A stretch of DNA of 64,000 nt from Paenibacillus sp. JNUCC32 (GCF_014863545.1 NZ_CP062260.1:4225001-4289000), one strand, 5' to 3'. Numbered from the stretch's first letter, positions 52,544 to 63,038 are shown. Notes: a model not told the origin generated them from the letters alone. Made by a program: numbers and translations.

Positions 52544-55102
52544 TTACACGGTCAGCACCATTGACGGATCGATGCAATCGGCCATGGACCGAACCTCGGC
52601 CCGGCCCGGCTTGCCTGGTACAAATGCCTGCTCTCCGTTATCTCGGCGGCTGAAGGATACGGTCACCGGGATGCCCGGAATCAGGTCGAAGAAGTTATCG
52701 CTGTAGAAGCCTTCCGCTTCGGCGGACAGCCATACGTGGCGGGCAAGCACGCTGCTCTCCAGCACAAACGCCGTACCATCGCTTCCTTCGACTTCTTTTA
52801 CGCTGATGGTCGGACTGTGCAGACGAAGATGCTTGTCATTCACGAAATAGAATGTTTTGCTATCAACCACGACTCCATCCTGAAGCCATTGCGCCAACAG
52901 TACGACCTCGGATGAATCATGCCCGCGGAGCAGCTCATCGGCCGCAGCCCGGAATACGACGAGCGACGCTTGCTCTTCCGCACGGATCGGCTGCTCGGAT
53001 CCATAGAGCTCTTTTCCGTTAAAATCGACTAACTGAACCTTCAGCGTGCCCTGGACCGCTTCTGAAATATCGGATACGAGATGAACCCGAATCTCCTGTT
53101 CCTTGGATTCGACCGAGAGACTGACATCCCGGAAGCAGCGCTTGGCCGCGTACTGCAGCGCCTTCCATCTGCCGAGGTAATCCATGCCTGCCCACGAAGC
53201 GACCGGCCAGCAGTCGTTCATCTGCCAATACAGCGTGCCCATGCAATACGGCTTGTTGCGGCGGTGGGCTTCGATCGCCGTCTTCATCGCTTCGGCCTGC
53301 TGGATCTGGCTCATGTACAGGAAAGCCTCGAAATCCTTCGGCTCGTTATAATATTGATCCATGTAACTCTTGATCAAGCGGTTGCCGGCACCGTTCTTCT
53401 GATGAGCCAGCATGACCTTCGACTCCAGCTCCATATCGCGATCTTCTGCATACGTCCGCACCGTTTTCGGTTCCGGGAAGGACTGGAACCCGTATTCGCT
53501 CATAAATCGGCCGACGTAAACGTTGTAGTTGTCAAACGGCTCCGTGTTATGCCACACGCCCCAGTAATGAATATCCCCGCTCGTTGTGGAAGGATTGGCA
53601 TGCTGCTCCTTGTCATGGCTGAGCGATACCAGCGGGGAGGAAGGCCAATACTCCGCTCCCGGAGCACAACCGGTTACGGCCTCAGGAAGAATTTCGTGGA
53701 ATATCTTTTCGTAGTCGCTCCAGATCTTTTCGCGGAGCTCCTCGGTATAGTCCTGCTTCCAGCCCCAGCCGCCCTTCTCTTCATAGTGCGCCCAGGCGGA
53801 ATCAATCTCGTTGTTGCCGCACCAGAGCACGATGCTCGGGTGATTCCGCAGACGGACCAGGTTCTCCTCCGCTTCCAGCCGCACGTTCTCCAGAAACGCC
53901 TCGTCGCCTGGATACATGCTGCAAGCAAACATGAAATCCTGCCATACCATGAGCCCGTATTCATCACACAGATCGTAAAAGACGTCCTCTTCATAAATAC
54001 CGCCGCCCCATACGCGCAGCATATTCATGTTCGATTCCGCAGCGGACGCGATTTCATGGCGATAGCGTTCCGCCGTCACTTCCGTTATGAAGCTGTCGTT
54101 CGGAATATGGTTCGCTCCCTTGGCAAACACAGGCGTGCCGTTGAGCTCGATGTAAAAGGAAGTGCCGCGGCTATCCTGCTCCCGTACCAGCTTGACGCTG
54201 CGCAGGCCGGTTCGAACCTTTTTCTCCGCAACGGTCCGTTCCGCTTCCGCCAGCTCGGCATGGAACGAATAGAGATGGGCCTCGCCCAGGCCGCGGCACC
54301 ACCACAGCTTCGGCTCGGCAAGTTCAAGGCTCAATTCAACCGAATGACGGCCTTCTTCCAGCCGAACATCCTGTTCCCATGTCTGGCCGCCCGCACTTAC
54401 CCGAAGCACGCCTTGCCAAGCTTGCTCCGCTGCAATGGTGGCAACGGCCGTAACCCTGGCCATTTCTGTCGTAACCTCATCCTGGCGAATAAACAAATCA
54501 TCCAGCCTGACTTCGGACCAAGCCTCGAGCCTGGCCTCCCGCCAGATCCCGCTGGTCACGAAACGCGGCCCCCAATCCCAGCCGTAGTGATAAGGCGCTT
54601 TTCGGGCAAAAATACTCACTTTCTGGTCGCCCATCCCGCCAACCTCGGACTGGTCATTCGAAGCAGGCAGCGGATATCCGAGCTTCTCAAGCTTCGGCAG
54701 ATCCTCCTGGATAGGGGAACGGAAGCGGATCTTCATCACATTTCCCGAATCCTTGAGCTGTGATTTCACATCGATCCGCCATGAACGAAACATATTATCG
54801 GCGGAAAGCACCTTGGCCCCGTTCACGAACACGTCCGCGTAGGTATCCAATCCGTCGAATACGAGTTCGATGCGGGATTGTGCGCTCAGATTCGAATCCA
54901 AATCAAATGACGTCTCATATTCCCAATCCTTCTTATCGATCCACTGCAGGTCATGCTCATTCGTCCCGTAGAAGGGATCGGGGATGATGCCATTCTTCAG
55001 CAGGTCGGTATGAACGCAGCCCGGCACCTGGGCCGGAAGCCACTCGGATTCATCGCAAGCCTTGAATTTCCATTGATTTAAAGTCATAACGTTAAAATTC
55101 AT
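52544..55102 (-). CDS. Beta-mannosidase, glycoside hydrolase family 2
   Basis: An 852-residue GH2 enzyme. The N-terminal sugar-binding sandwich has VPGCVHTDLLKNGIIPDPFYG, typical of beta-mannosidases. An Ig-like domain (about 195-300) and the TIM barrel (about 300-610) follow. The acid/base Glu lies in WCGNNE near 431 and the nucleophile Glu in SEYGFQSFP near 534. Other barrel motifs are NMLRVWGGGIYE and MVWQDFMFACSMYPGD. No signal peptide, so it cleaves mannose from imported oligosaccharides in the cytosol. It is the last gene of the operon, 146 bases after the GH26 enzyme. Confidence 0.93.
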   Translation of the reverse strand: MNFNVMTLNQWKFKACDESEWLPAQVPGCVHTDLLKNGIIPDPFYGTNEHDLQWIDKKDWEYETSFDLDSNLSAQSRIELVFDGLDTYADVFVNGAKVLSADNMFRSWRIDVKSQLKDSGNVMKIRFRSPIQEDLPKLEKLGYPLPASNDQSEVGGMGDQKVSIFARKAPYHYGWDWGPRFVTSGIWREARLEAWSEVRLDDLFIRQDEVTTEMARVTAVATIAAEQAWQGVLRVSAGGQTWEQDVRLEEGRHSVELSLELAEPKLWWCRGLGEAHLYSFHAELAEAERTVAEKKVRTGLRSVKLVREQDSRGTSFYIELNGTPVFAKGANHIPNDSFITEVTAERYRHEIASAAESNMNMLRVWGGGIYEEDVFYDLCDEYGLMVWQDFMFACSMYPGDEAFLENVRLEAEENLVRLRNHPSIVLWCGNNEIDSAWAHYEEKGGWGWKQDYTEELREKIWSDYEKIFHEILPEAVTGCAPGAEYWPSSPLVSLSHDKEQHANPSTTSGDIHYWGVWHNTEPFDNYNVYVGRFMSEYGFQSFPEPKTVRTYAEDRDMELESKVMLAHQKNGAGNRLIKSYMDQYYNEPKDFEAFLYMSQIQQAEAMKTAIEAHRRNKPYCMGTLYWQMNDCWPVASWAGMDYLGRWKALQYAAKRCFRDVSLSVESKEQEIRVHLVSDISEAVQGTLKVQLVDFNGKELYGSEQPIRAEEQASLVVFRAAADELLRGHDSSEVVLLAQWLQDGVVVDSKTFYFVNDKHLRLHSPTISVKEVEGSDGTAFVLESSVLARHVWLSAEAEGFYSDNFFDLIPGIPVTVSFSRRDNGEQAFVPGKPGRAEVRSMADCIDPSMVLTV

Positions 55103-55248
55103 GATCGTCTCTCTCCATCTCTATATATTGATTTTGATGCGGTTCGGGTCATACCTCATACAGACGTGACTTTTTTCGCACTTCAGCTCGTTCTCCACGC
55201 TACGATCAGCTTCCCGGCGAGCGGCAGCATGCCTTACAGATCAAGCCG

Positions 55249-56265
55249 TCAGCCTTTCAGATCCGGAAGTTCATCCAGCGTGACCGTAAACGGATGATGA
55301 TAGGTACGGATCAGCTGCAACTCATCCGTATACTCTTCTGAATACCTCCGGTTATTTCCTTCCCCTGTGAACACAAAGTTTCCATACCATGTGCAATTCC
55401 ATGCCCACGGGCATCCGTCCTCCTGCATGAGATCGGGGTCGGGTATGACACCGTTCTCGGTCAGGGCAATGATTTTTGCCGCATCCGTATACGATGCAGC
55501 GGTGCGGAACCGCTCGGATTGCGAGCCGTAATCCCGGGCAGGCGGATAAATGTCCTCCCCGATGATATCGACGTAGGAATCGCCCGGATACCAATCCTTG
55601 TGCTGCCCGTTCCATACCCAGATCAGGTTGTTCAATTCGTGGTGATGCGTCATGCGCTCGTACATCAGCTTCCAAAGCGCGATGCAAGGCTCGGGGCCTT
55701 TGGCCCCCCACCAGAACCATCCGCCCGATGCCTCGTGAAGCGGTCTCCACAGCACCGGAATGCCGGCATCCTGCAGACGCTTGAGCTCGGCAGCGATCGC
55801 ATCGATATCCCGGATGATAAGACCGTACTCTTCCGACGAAGGCTCCAACATCGCCCGTGCGATATCAAAGGTTGTCGCATTGGTATAAAAACCTCGGCCC
55901 CAAGTCCGGTCCGGCGGCAAATCGATCAGATCCTTCGGGGCATTCCAATGCCAGCAAAAGGTGACGATCCCGCCGCGGTCCCACCACTTCATCGCCAGAT
56001 CCGTATCTTGACGCTCGGCTCCGCGCTCCACCCGGGATGGGGAGTAATTCATGAAATCGAACCCGCCGACGGCCGGGTATTTTCCCGTGACCTCGCGGAT
56101 CATCTCGAATTCCGGCGTTGACACAACCCCAATCTGCTGCCCGGTCAGCATCCGCTTGCCGTAAATGCTGCACAGATAACCCATTAACCGTTTCGCTTCA
56201 TTCGAAGCGGCCGGATTGATCAAGTCCGGCCGGACCTCATAACGGCTGCCGTTTGCTTTTGTCAT
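55249..56265 (-). CDS. Intracellular beta-mannanase, glycoside hydrolase family 26
   Basis: A 338-residue GH26 catalytic domain without signal peptide or binding module. Motifs: GKRMLTGQQ near the start, GGFDFMNYSP, then TFCWHWNAP. The acid/base Glu is in WRPLHEASGGWFWWG (near 176) and the nucleophile Glu in ALTENG (near 270). It cuts beta-1,4-mannosidic bonds; a cytosolic copy would process imported manno-oligosaccharides. The ATG at 56263-56265 has AGGAG 8 bases upstream; 20 upstream codons are unsupported. It sits between the permeases and the GH2 mannosidase. Confidence 0.92.
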   Translation of the reverse strand: MTKANGSRYEVRPDLINPAASNEAKRLMGYLCSIYGKRMLTGQQIGVVSTPEFEMIREVTGKYPAVGGFDFMNYSPSRVERGAERQDTDLAMKWWDRGGIVTFCWHWNAPKDLIDLPPDRTWGRGFYTNATTFDIARAMLEPSSEEYGLIIRDIDAIAAELKRLQDAGIPVLWRPLHEASGGWFWWGAKGPEPCIALWKLMYERMTHHHELNNLIWVWNGQHKDWYPGDSYVDIIGEDIYPPARDYGSQSERFRTAASYTDAAKIIALTENGVIPDPDLMQEDGCPWAWNCTWYGNFVFTGEGNNRRYSEEYTDELQLIRTYHHPFTVTLDELPDLKG

Positions 56266-56441
56266 GCGATTCACTCCTATCCTGTAATTGCCGTATGGAT
56301 GAAAGATTCTACACATTTCCTCCATCCGTCACACCCAATGGCACAGCCCGATTCCTGCGGCATACCTAATCAGGCAAGCACAACATCTGTCCTGCGACAT
56401 GTTACGCATTCTTCGGGATTGCACCTGCCCTGCAGCAGCCT

Positions 56442-57437
56442 CTACCCGACAACCCCCGTACGCTCCACGCTCTCCACAAAATGGCGCTGCACGAACAGAT
56501 ACAATCCGATCAGCGGCAGAATGGCCAGCAATATCCCCGTATCCACCACAAGCGCCACATAGTTCGGATCGGCCTTGGCCGATGAGCCGAGCCCCATCAG
56601 AGCCGGGAGAAACTGGTTGGCGTCCGCCGGCAGCGAAGCGATTTTCAGCGGCATGAGGGACTGTTCGCTCATAAAGAGCGAGGTATAGAAGGTGTCGTTA
56701 TACTGCCAGACGAACGAGAACAGCGTCACCGTAATGAGCGGCGGAATCGCATTGGGAAGCATGATCGCAAAAAACGTCTTAATCCCGCCTGCCCCGTCAA
56801 TCAGCGCCGCCTCCTCAATCTCCTTCGGCAGCCCCCGGAAAAATTGGCGGAAGATATAAATGAACAGTCCGGCCTTAAGCCCGGTGGCCGTGGCCGATGT
56901 AATGATCGATGGCCAGTAGCTGTTCAGCAGGTTGATGCCCTCTTTTCCGGAAAACAAGTGAACCAGTCCCAGAATGTCAAAGCTGCGGAAATGCAAATAC
57001 ATCGGCACCATCAGCGTGCTCATCGGGATCAGGATCGTCAGCACCACCAGGCCGAACAGCAGATTGCTTCCCGGAAAGGTGAACCTTGCAAAGCCATACC
57101 CGGCAAGCGCCGTCGACATCGTGGTCAGCAGCATCGTGATGAATACGTAAATCATCGTGTTCAGCAGCAGCGGCCAATAATCCAGCAGGTCGAGCACGAT
57201 CTTGAAATTATCCAATGTGAAATGCACCGGAATCATGTAAATCGTTGGGTTATAAATATCCTGTTTGTCTTTGAACGCGACGGAGAATTTGGTGATGATC
57301 GGATAGATGATGATGAATGTGATGCCGATGATCAGCAGATAGCGGAACACTGACCACAGAATCGGCAGCGCCTTGTTCTTGAAGCGGTTCAGTCGTTCCT
57401 GAGCCGTTTCGTCCGAGCGATCCCGAATCGATGCCAT
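56442..57437 (-). CDS. Carbohydrate ABC permease (MalG/MsmG-like)
   Basis: A 331-residue permease with six predicted helices. The EAA loop is LPKEIEEAALIDGAGGIKT near 240, and the end is RHFVESVERTGVVG. AAGGAGG lies 5-6 bases before the ATG at 57435-57437. It pairs with the permease at 57487-58386 (49-base gap). No ATPase gene is present in the cluster. Confidence 0.92.
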   Translation of the reverse strand: MASIRDRSDETAQERLNRFKNKALPILWSVFRYLLIIGITFIIIYPIITKFSVAFKDKQDIYNPTIYMIPVHFTLDNFKIVLDLLDYWPLLLNTMIYVFITMLLTTMSTALAGYGFARFTFPGSNLLFGLVVLTILIPMSTLMVPMYLHFRSFDILGLVHLFSGKEGINLLNSYWPSIITSATATGLKAGLFIYIFRQFFRGLPKEIEEAALIDGAGGIKTFFAIMLPNAIPPLITVTLFSFVWQYNDTFYTSLFMSEQSLMPLKIASLPADANQFLPALMGLGSSAKADPNYVALVVDTGILLAILPLIGLYLFVQRHFVESVERTGVVG

Positions 57438-57486
57438 AAGGACCTCCTTTTTTTCCTGCACCCGTCAGTCAGGAATCTCTTTGCCA

Positions 57487-58386
57487 TTAGTTTTGATAAA
57501 AGGTTTTCCTTGAGACGATGATTCCCATCAACACCAGCAGCAAGCTGATAACGATGGTATACAGCCACGCCATCGCGGCACTGAGCCCGAAATTCTGCGT
57601 TTTGAAGGCCGTCTCATAAATCGTTCGGGTCACGGTGCTGTCCGCGAACGAATCGATGATGGTATAAATCATGTTCGTCAGGATGAGCGGGCTCACCATC
57701 GGAAAGGTGATTTTCCAGAACGATTCATAAGCGGTAGCCCCTTCTATCTTCGCGACCTCGTACATCGAGCCAGGGACGGCCTGCAGGGCGGCAAGAAAGA
57801 TCAGAATCTGCACGCCCGAGCTGCTGATAATATCGTAGATCCTCATGACCGCCCCGATAATGTACTCGGTTACGGTAATGGGAAATCCGGCTTCGGACAA
57901 GATGCGCACCATCGATAGCACGTTGAACTGCCCGGAGGCTTGCCCAAGCTCCTCCGCCACCGTCGCATTTCCGACCAGATTGATCAGACCCGAGGTTTCC
58001 GCTGCCGAAATCGCGCCTGACGCCAGGATGACCGGCAGGAAGAAGATCGCTCTCGCAAGGGCTCTCCCCCGGAATTTCTGATTCAGCAGAACGGCCGAGA
58101 ACAGACTGAAAAACAAGATCAGCGGAACGTCCACCACCATGCCCAGTATCGATTCCGTCAGGATCCGGTTGAAGTTCGCGTCCACGAACAGCGCGGTGTT
58201 GAAATTGCTCCAACCTACCGGCTCCAGCTCATAGCCCGTGGGAGAGATGTTCAATTTACTGAAGCTGAACAAAATGGACTGAAACAGAGGCCCGGCAAAC
58301 AAAAAGATAAAGCCGATCAGCCATGGCGCGATGAAGAGGAGGCCGAGCATGGATCTTTTCTGAGTCAGGGACAATCTCATTTTCAT
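57487..58386 (-). CDS. Carbohydrate ABC permease (MalF/MsmF-like)
   Basis: A 299-residue permease beginning TQKRSMLGLLFIAPWLIGFIFLF, the usual first helix of the family, with the EAA loop VPGSMYEVAKIEGATAYES near 210. Its ATG overlaps the stop of the DUF5696 gene (ATGA), so the two are translationally coupled. It probably forms the mannan-oligosaccharide channel with the next permease. Confidence 0.92.
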   Translation of the reverse strand: MKMRLSLTQKRSMLGLLFIAPWLIGFIFLFAGPLFQSILFSFSKLNISPTGYELEPVGWSNFNTALFVDANFNRILTESILGMVVDVPLILFFSLFSAVLLNQKFRGRALARAIFFLPVILASGAISAAETSGLINLVGNATVAEELGQASGQFNVLSMVRILSEAGFPITVTEYIIGAVMRIYDIISSSGVQILIFLAALQAVPGSMYEVAKIEGATAYESFWKITFPMVSPLILTNMIYTIIDSFADSTVTRTIYETAFKTQNFGLSAAMAWLYTIVISLLLVLMGIIVSRKTFYQN

Positions 58387-60959
58387 GCCCGGTCACCACC
58401 TACAGCGTAATTTTGCGGTTCCACTAGGACCCCGTTAACATCAACCGCTTGATCGGTATAATTGATCAGAATCGAGGCGCCGTTCTCGTACCTTACTTCC
58501 ACCACGCCGTCTTCATGCCGCTTATGCTCCACCATTCGCTGCGTCCGGATCGGCGCCAGCACCTCGTTCAGCTCGTGGTACAAGGAAACCGCTTCTTCGA
58601 ACCAATCCTTGTAATGCGTGGAGTACATGTCATCGAAACGCGTATACTTCAGCTTCGAGCTTTGTTCATAAGACCATAGGAAATGCGGAGCCGTTCCCAA
58701 TTCCAGCGACTGCAGGAGCGCTTTGCGCAAATGTTGTTCATTCAGGTTATTGACCGCTGCTCCCGCATAATCCAGGTAGCCGTGAATGACCATTTGATAA
58801 AACGGCACGGCTTCATCCGTCAGCCCAAATCCGCTGCTCGACGTCGGGACATCGAGCACGTGGCCTGCATATGGCCAGCTGTAAGCATTGGCACCGGAAA
58901 CCATCGTATTCGGGTATGCCTCGTGCAGCGCCTTCAACTGATCGGTCACGATAAACTTCGCGGTTTCCCGGAAAACCACCCGCTGCACCCGGTAATCGGA
59001 GCTCAGGACATCGCCCAGGTCCCGCAATGACACGGCCCCCATGCCAAACCGTTCATATTGCCCTGTGAATCGGTCCACGTAATAGGGAAGCTTCGCCGGC
59101 GACATCAGGTTGTACGTGCCGTAATACGAGTTCATCCGGTTCGTGTTCCGGTCATACGGATGCAGCGCTGCCGTTTCCCTGGTTACGAAACGGGAGGCAT
59201 CGGATGACGGCGTAAACGCCCCATCGTCATGGTAGACATGCTGGAAGGCAACATCCGGATACAGCCCGCCGCCGGCGTCCTGCAATTGCTTGGATAGTGC
59301 CTTAAGCTCGGCGGCGTTTCCGACAACGCTGTCCGTCTTTACCTTCACCGGGGTTTTGTGATGGACGCCTTGGCCAAACCAGCCGAGATAACGCATTCGG
59401 AGATTGGCGATGCCCTCGCCGTTCAGAAGAGCGGCGATCTCGCCTGCCTGCTCGAAGGTGGTCATCGAGACGACGGCATCATACGGTACGCCCAGAAAAG
59501 ATCTCCGTTTATCCACGCTTCCCAGCATATCGAGATAGAACGGAATGCCCTCCGCTTCTTCCAGGGGAACCAGCTTGTTTTCCTTCGCAAGCGTTTCCTG
59601 ATACAAGCGGGCCATGCCGGAGTAGCTGGCCCCTTCGCCGGACAGGAAACGGTATTTGACGGACAGCTTCCCGTTGTACAGCTTGTCATTCAACAGCTGG
59701 ATTTCCTGCACCGTACTTCCGGTGTAAAGCTCCAGCATATCCTCGCCGCGCACGGCAAAGCTGCTGAATACATGATTGTACGAATTCTGCTTCCCGCCAA
59801 TGTCCGCTGACACGCTCGCGATGGCGTCGCCTTCTTCAATCACGGCAAACCAGCCGCCGTCCCCGTTCTTCATGCCGAATACGGGCATCCGCGCCTGCTC
59901 GGCCACCTGTCCGCGGCTGCTGCTGTTATGATTCGGATCGGTGCCGTATATGCGCTGCACGTACTGTTCTTCCTTCACTTTGCCGTTATTCAGGTGGATC
60001 AGGCTGCCGCTGCCGTCCGGCACCAGCATATAACCCTCGGCCTTCGTTCCCGCCGCGCCGAAATAGCGAAGCAGCTCTACGCTGCGCAGGCGGTGACTCT
60101 CACTTTCCGTTACCTGGTCAAGCGGTATCGTAACGACAAGCGAATCCTCTTCCAGCCGGTATTCGAGCGGAATCTTGAACTGCGGCTTCGAAGAGGCGCT
60201 TGCGGCGGCTCCTCCGCCCGCTTCGTTATCATAGGCAAGATCCTCCGCGGTGTAACCCGCCTGCTCGAAAGCGCCCAGCATTTTTTTCAGAACCAGCTCT
60301 TTCTTGATCTGGTCGTCCAGGCGCTCCAGCATCGCAGGGTTATCCTTCATGGGGTAATACCGGGCCTGCACGTATCTGGCCAATGACGCATCCAGCTTGC
60401 TGACCACCTTCTCCTGCAGCCGGTCCTGCGAGATGTATTTCGGCAAGGCGTCGATCCCGAGCGAGACATCTCCCAGCGTATACGTGACGCGAACGCCGTT
60501 GTCCAAGGCTTCCGCCGTATAGTTCCCGTTCATCACGCTCCACGTATAATTCGGATAAGTCTCAAGCGTGCCGATCCCATCCCGGAACGTCAGCGTCAAT
60601 TGCGAAGACAGCATTTCCTTCTCGAAAGGCGAAGCCATTCCGTCCTCCATCCGGTCTGGCGGATTGCTGTACCATACCGTATCGCTCCGCTTATCCCGTA
60701 CCGCGACCTCGGTCGTGTCCGGATGATAATACAGCGCAAGCGCCTCCGTTTCCGCTACCAGATCCATGCCGGGCACGCCGCCTGTCAAATCGTTCAGGAC
60801 GGAGAGCTCCCTGCCCTGCGCCGTCTCGGTCGCCGCCGTACTGTACGCAGCGACGTCGACCGCCGGCGCTCCCCGGTTCACGTAGATCAGTAAGCCCGCA
60901 GCCATGCACGTTATAACGGTACATGCAAGCACCGTGTACAGCCATTTTCTTTTTTTCAC
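58383..60959 (-). CDS. DUF5696-type exported protein of sugar-transport clusters
   Basis: An 858-residue protein with one N-terminal membrane helix (about 7-27) and a long extracellular part. It resembles the DUF5696 proteins found in Paenibacillus sugar-transport operons. Visible segments include YYHPDTTEVAVRDKRSDTVWYSNPP, a central YMLVPDGSGSLIHLNNG with FGMKNGDGGWFAVIEEGD, and a late part with DMYSTHYKDWF and ENGASILINYT. The barrel-like pattern of the second half recalls glycoside hydrolases (GH66/GH101-like), but I cannot assign catalytic residues. The start is GTG at 60959 with AAGGAGG upstream. It overlaps the next permease by 4 bases. It may be a surface glycosidase or binding protein for the same operon. 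Confidence 0.75.
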   Translation of the reverse strand: MKKRKWLYTVLACTVITCMAAGLLIYVNRGAPAVDVAAYSTAATETAQGRELSVLNDLTGGVPGMDLVAETEALALYYHPDTTEVAVRDKRSDTVWYSNPPDRMEDGMASPFEKEMLSSQLTLTFRDGIGTLETYPNYTWSVMNGNYTAEALDNGVRVTYTLGDVSLGIDALPKYISQDRLQEKVVSKLDASLARYVQARYYPMKDNPAMLERLDDQIKKELVLKKMLGAFEQAGYTAEDLAYDNEAGGGAAASASSKPQFKIPLEYRLEEDSLVVTIPLDQVTESESHRLRSVELLRYFGAAGTKAEGYMLVPDGSGSLIHLNNGKVKEEQYVQRIYGTDPNHNSSSRGQVAEQARMPVFGMKNGDGGWFAVIEEGDAIASVSADIGGKQNSYNHVFSSFAVRGEDMLELYTGSTVQEIQLLNDKLYNGKLSVKYRFLSGEGASYSGMARLYQETLAKENKLVPLEEAEGIPFYLDMLGSVDKRRSFLGVPYDAVVSMTTFEQAGEIAALLNGEGIANLRMRYLGWFGQGVHHKTPVKVKTDSVVGNAAELKALSKQLQDAGGGLYPDVAFQHVYHDDGAFTPSSDASRFVTRETAALHPYDRNTNRMNSYYGTYNLMSPAKLPYYVDRFTGQYERFGMGAVSLRDLGDVLSSDYRVQRVVFRETAKFIVTDQLKALHEAYPNTMVSGANAYSWPYAGHVLDVPTSSSGFGLTDEAVPFYQMVIHGYLDYAGAAVNNLNEQHLRKALLQSLELGTAPHFLWSYEQSSKLKYTRFDDMYSTHYKDWFEEAVSLYHELNEVLAPIRTQRMVEHKRHEDGVVEVRYENGASILINYTDQAVDVNGVLVEPQNYAVGGDRA

Positions 60960-60973
60960 GGCCTACGGCCTCC

Positions 60974-61594
60974 TTATTGCCTGAAAATGATCTCTCGGTA
61001 AACGTTGACAACGAACGTGTAAATCTGCTGCAGCATGCTCAGGACGAGCGTGCCCAGAAATACGATAATGCCCATGACGATCAGGCTCAGTAACATCGTG
61101 ACGACCGTTTTGCCGGCCGAGTATTGGTGGACCGTCATCGTGCCGACAAAGAGCAGCCCGATAAACCAGATCGCTGCTACCGTCGTTAGCAGATAATAGA
61201 ACACGGTCTCTTCCTGGACCATGAACCGGCTCGCCAGCGTCATGGGCGGATAGATCAGAACCATCGGAATGAGGGCATATGCGCTGGCCATCACGATCTC
61301 CTTAAACTTCCCTTCACCGCCCATGAGCGTGGTGACCGACCAGTTGGAGACGCACCACAGGAAGAACGGGAGGACGATAAATATCAGTTCGTCGATGCTG
61401 CTCAGCGTCCGCGGATCATTGTAGTTGACCAGAAATCCCGCATACTGCCGCTGCAGAATCATGGCAATGACCACGAGCGCCAATACGAGATAAGCGACAC
61501 CGAGCCGCCCCCGGTTTTCATACTTCAGGTCCCAATATCCGTCGAAGGGGTGAACGATCAAATGAAGGGGGAATTTAAGATAATCCTGCTTCAT
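60974..61594 (-). CDS. YIP1-family membrane protein
   Basis: A 206-residue integral membrane protein with about five helices. The Yip1 pattern is seen in LIVHPFDGYWDLKYENRG at the start and WSVTTLMGGEGKFKEIVMASAYALIPM in the middle. Such proteins occur beside DUF5696 and NHL proteins in Paenibacillus sugar-transport clusters; the role is unknown, perhaps a membrane scaffold. It overlaps the end of the NHL gene by 20 bases and precedes the DUF5696 gene by 14. Confidence 0.82.
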   Translation of the reverse strand: MKQDYLKFPLHLIVHPFDGYWDLKYENRGRLGVAYLVLALVVIAMILQRQYAGFLVNYNDPRTLSSIDELIFIVLPFFLWCVSNWSVTTLMGGEGKFKEIVMASAYALIPMVLIYPPMTLASRFMVQEETVFYYLLTTVAAIWFIGLLFVGTMTVHQYSAGKTVVTMLLSLIVMGIIVFLGTLVLSMLQQIYTFVVNVYREIIFRQ

Positions 61595-63038
61595 GCTTTC
61601 CTGCCCTCCTCTGCTTTCGGGTTCTTACCGTTCTATAGACCGCGTAGAGCAGCAGGCCCCCGGTCCCTGCCGATAAAAAGGTGCCGAAATGCTCCTTCAT
61701 GACCTCCCTGCGATATCGTTTATACGCCACGGAATAATTCTTGCGGTCCATGCCCAGCTCAAAATACTTAAGGGCTTCCTTGTTCTCCCCCTTCATGAGC
61801 TTCGCTTTCCCGATGCCGATATAAGCGATGTCATAGTTCGCATTGAGCTGAAGAACCCGTTCCCAATAGCTCTCCGCCTCCGCGTCTTCTCCCCGGTAAT
61901 GATGGCGGACGGCAAGGTTAACCTGCTTCCCGAACTCGGTCGGCTCGAATATGACGATGCTTGCCTTTCCCCGGTCCAGCACAAGCTGACGGTCCCCAAG
62001 CCGTTCAATCGCCGCCGGCGTCTTAAATAGGCCCAGCTGATTCCCGATGCCGCCGTATACGAACAGCAGATTGCCGGTCTCGTCGTATGTGAAGACGCGA
62101 CCTTGGGTAGAGTCCAGCGCGCTGTACATCCCGTCGCCGAGCACCTTAATATCAACGAACTTGGACGGCCCCACCGTTCTTCGATAATAAATATCTCCCG
62201 CAACCGGAAAGTAGCCGAAGCGCTTTAGCACATCCTCTCCCGACGGATTGAGGCGTTTCATCGGTTCCCTGGATCCGACGTCAATATTCGTGGCATAGAC
62301 GAACCCCTTGCCGTCCATATCCAGATTGGAGAACTCGGTCGGGATGAACAGTCTCATCTGGGCTTTCTGCGCGTTCGTCGATACCAATCTCCAGAAATAA
62401 TCGCCATAATCGCGCTTTACCTTAATCGTTCCGACGTACCCGAGAAAGGTACCGTCCTCCTCGAACTGCATAATGCCTTCGTAAACGCCGCGGGCGACAA
62501 CGAATACCCGTTTGGCTTCATCCACCGCTACTTTCAGGGGAATGAATTGAAAGCCTTGTGGCAGCACATCCGACTCCGGCTGCTCCATGATGCGGACAAG
62601 CGACCCTTCCGTCGTCAACACGACAACCCGTTGATGGTCCGTATCCGCAACATAGATTTGCTCGTCCCCGTCAATGAAGATGCCGGCAGGATTTGCAAAA
62701 CCGTCCTCTTTCCCTTCGTTCATGAATGAATCAATCACCCGGATCACGTTCCACGTGTCGTCCAGGACGACGATCCGTTTGTTGCCGCTGTCCAGCACGT
62801 AGACGTTTCCGGCTTCCGACACATGCATATCGCTCGGATCCAAAAAATCCCCAATGCCCAGCTCCTTCCCCGTAACGGCGCGTTCCGGCAAATAAGCCGC
62901 AGGCACGGCAACCGTTTCCTCCCAATAATTGTAGATATAGCTCTCGTACGGAGCACTGGCGGAGACGCTCCCCGGCATCAGGCCGGTAAGCAGCAGGGAG
63001 GCCGCCGCGAGAGTTAGCAACCATTTTTTCGCTGACAT
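61575..63038 (-). CDS. Exported NHL-type beta-propeller protein with TPR-like segment and C-terminal membrane anchor
   Basis: A 487-residue protein. Signal peptide 1-28; NHL blades at about 55-350 (DPSDMHVSEAGNVYVLDSGN, NPAGIFIDGDEQIYVADTDH, KTPAAIERLGDRQLVLDRGK). A TPR-like helical pair lies at about 375-430 (AEAESYWERVLQLNANYDIAYIGIG). A membrane helix near 455-475 is followed by a basic tail. GGGAGG precedes the ATG. It lies 12 bases after a permease and overlaps the YIP1 gene. It probably acts at the outside face of the membrane with the importer; the mechanism is unknown. Confidence 0.82.
   Translation of the reverse strand: MSAKKWLLTLAAASLLLTGLMPGSVSASAPYESYIYNYWEETVAVPAAYLPERAVTGKELGIGDFLDPSDMHVSEAGNVYVLDSGNKRIVVLDDTWNVIRVIDSFMNEGKEDGFANPAGIFIDGDEQIYVADTDHQRVVVLTTEGSLVRIMEQPESDVLPQGFQFIPLKVAVDEAKRVFVVARGVYEGIMQFEEDGTFLGYVGTIKVKRDYGDYFWRLVSTNAQKAQMRLFIPTEFSNLDMDGKGFVYATNIDVGSREPMKRLNPSGEDVLKRFGYFPVAGDIYYRRTVGPSKFVDIKVLGDGMYSALDSTQGRVFTYDETGNLLFVYGGIGNQLGLFKTPAAIERLGDRQLVLDRGKASIVIFEPTEFGKQVNLAVRHHYRGEDAEAESYWERVLQLNANYDIAYIGIGKAKLMKGENKEALKYFELGMDRKNYSVAYKRYRREVMKEHFGTFLSAGTGGLLLYAVYRTVRTRKQRRAGKHEAGLS

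Noticed and set aside
53081..54763. 560-codon plus-strand frame inside the GH2 mannosidase
   Set aside because: It is antisense to a complete GH2 enzyme with both catalytic residues; the translation has no family features.
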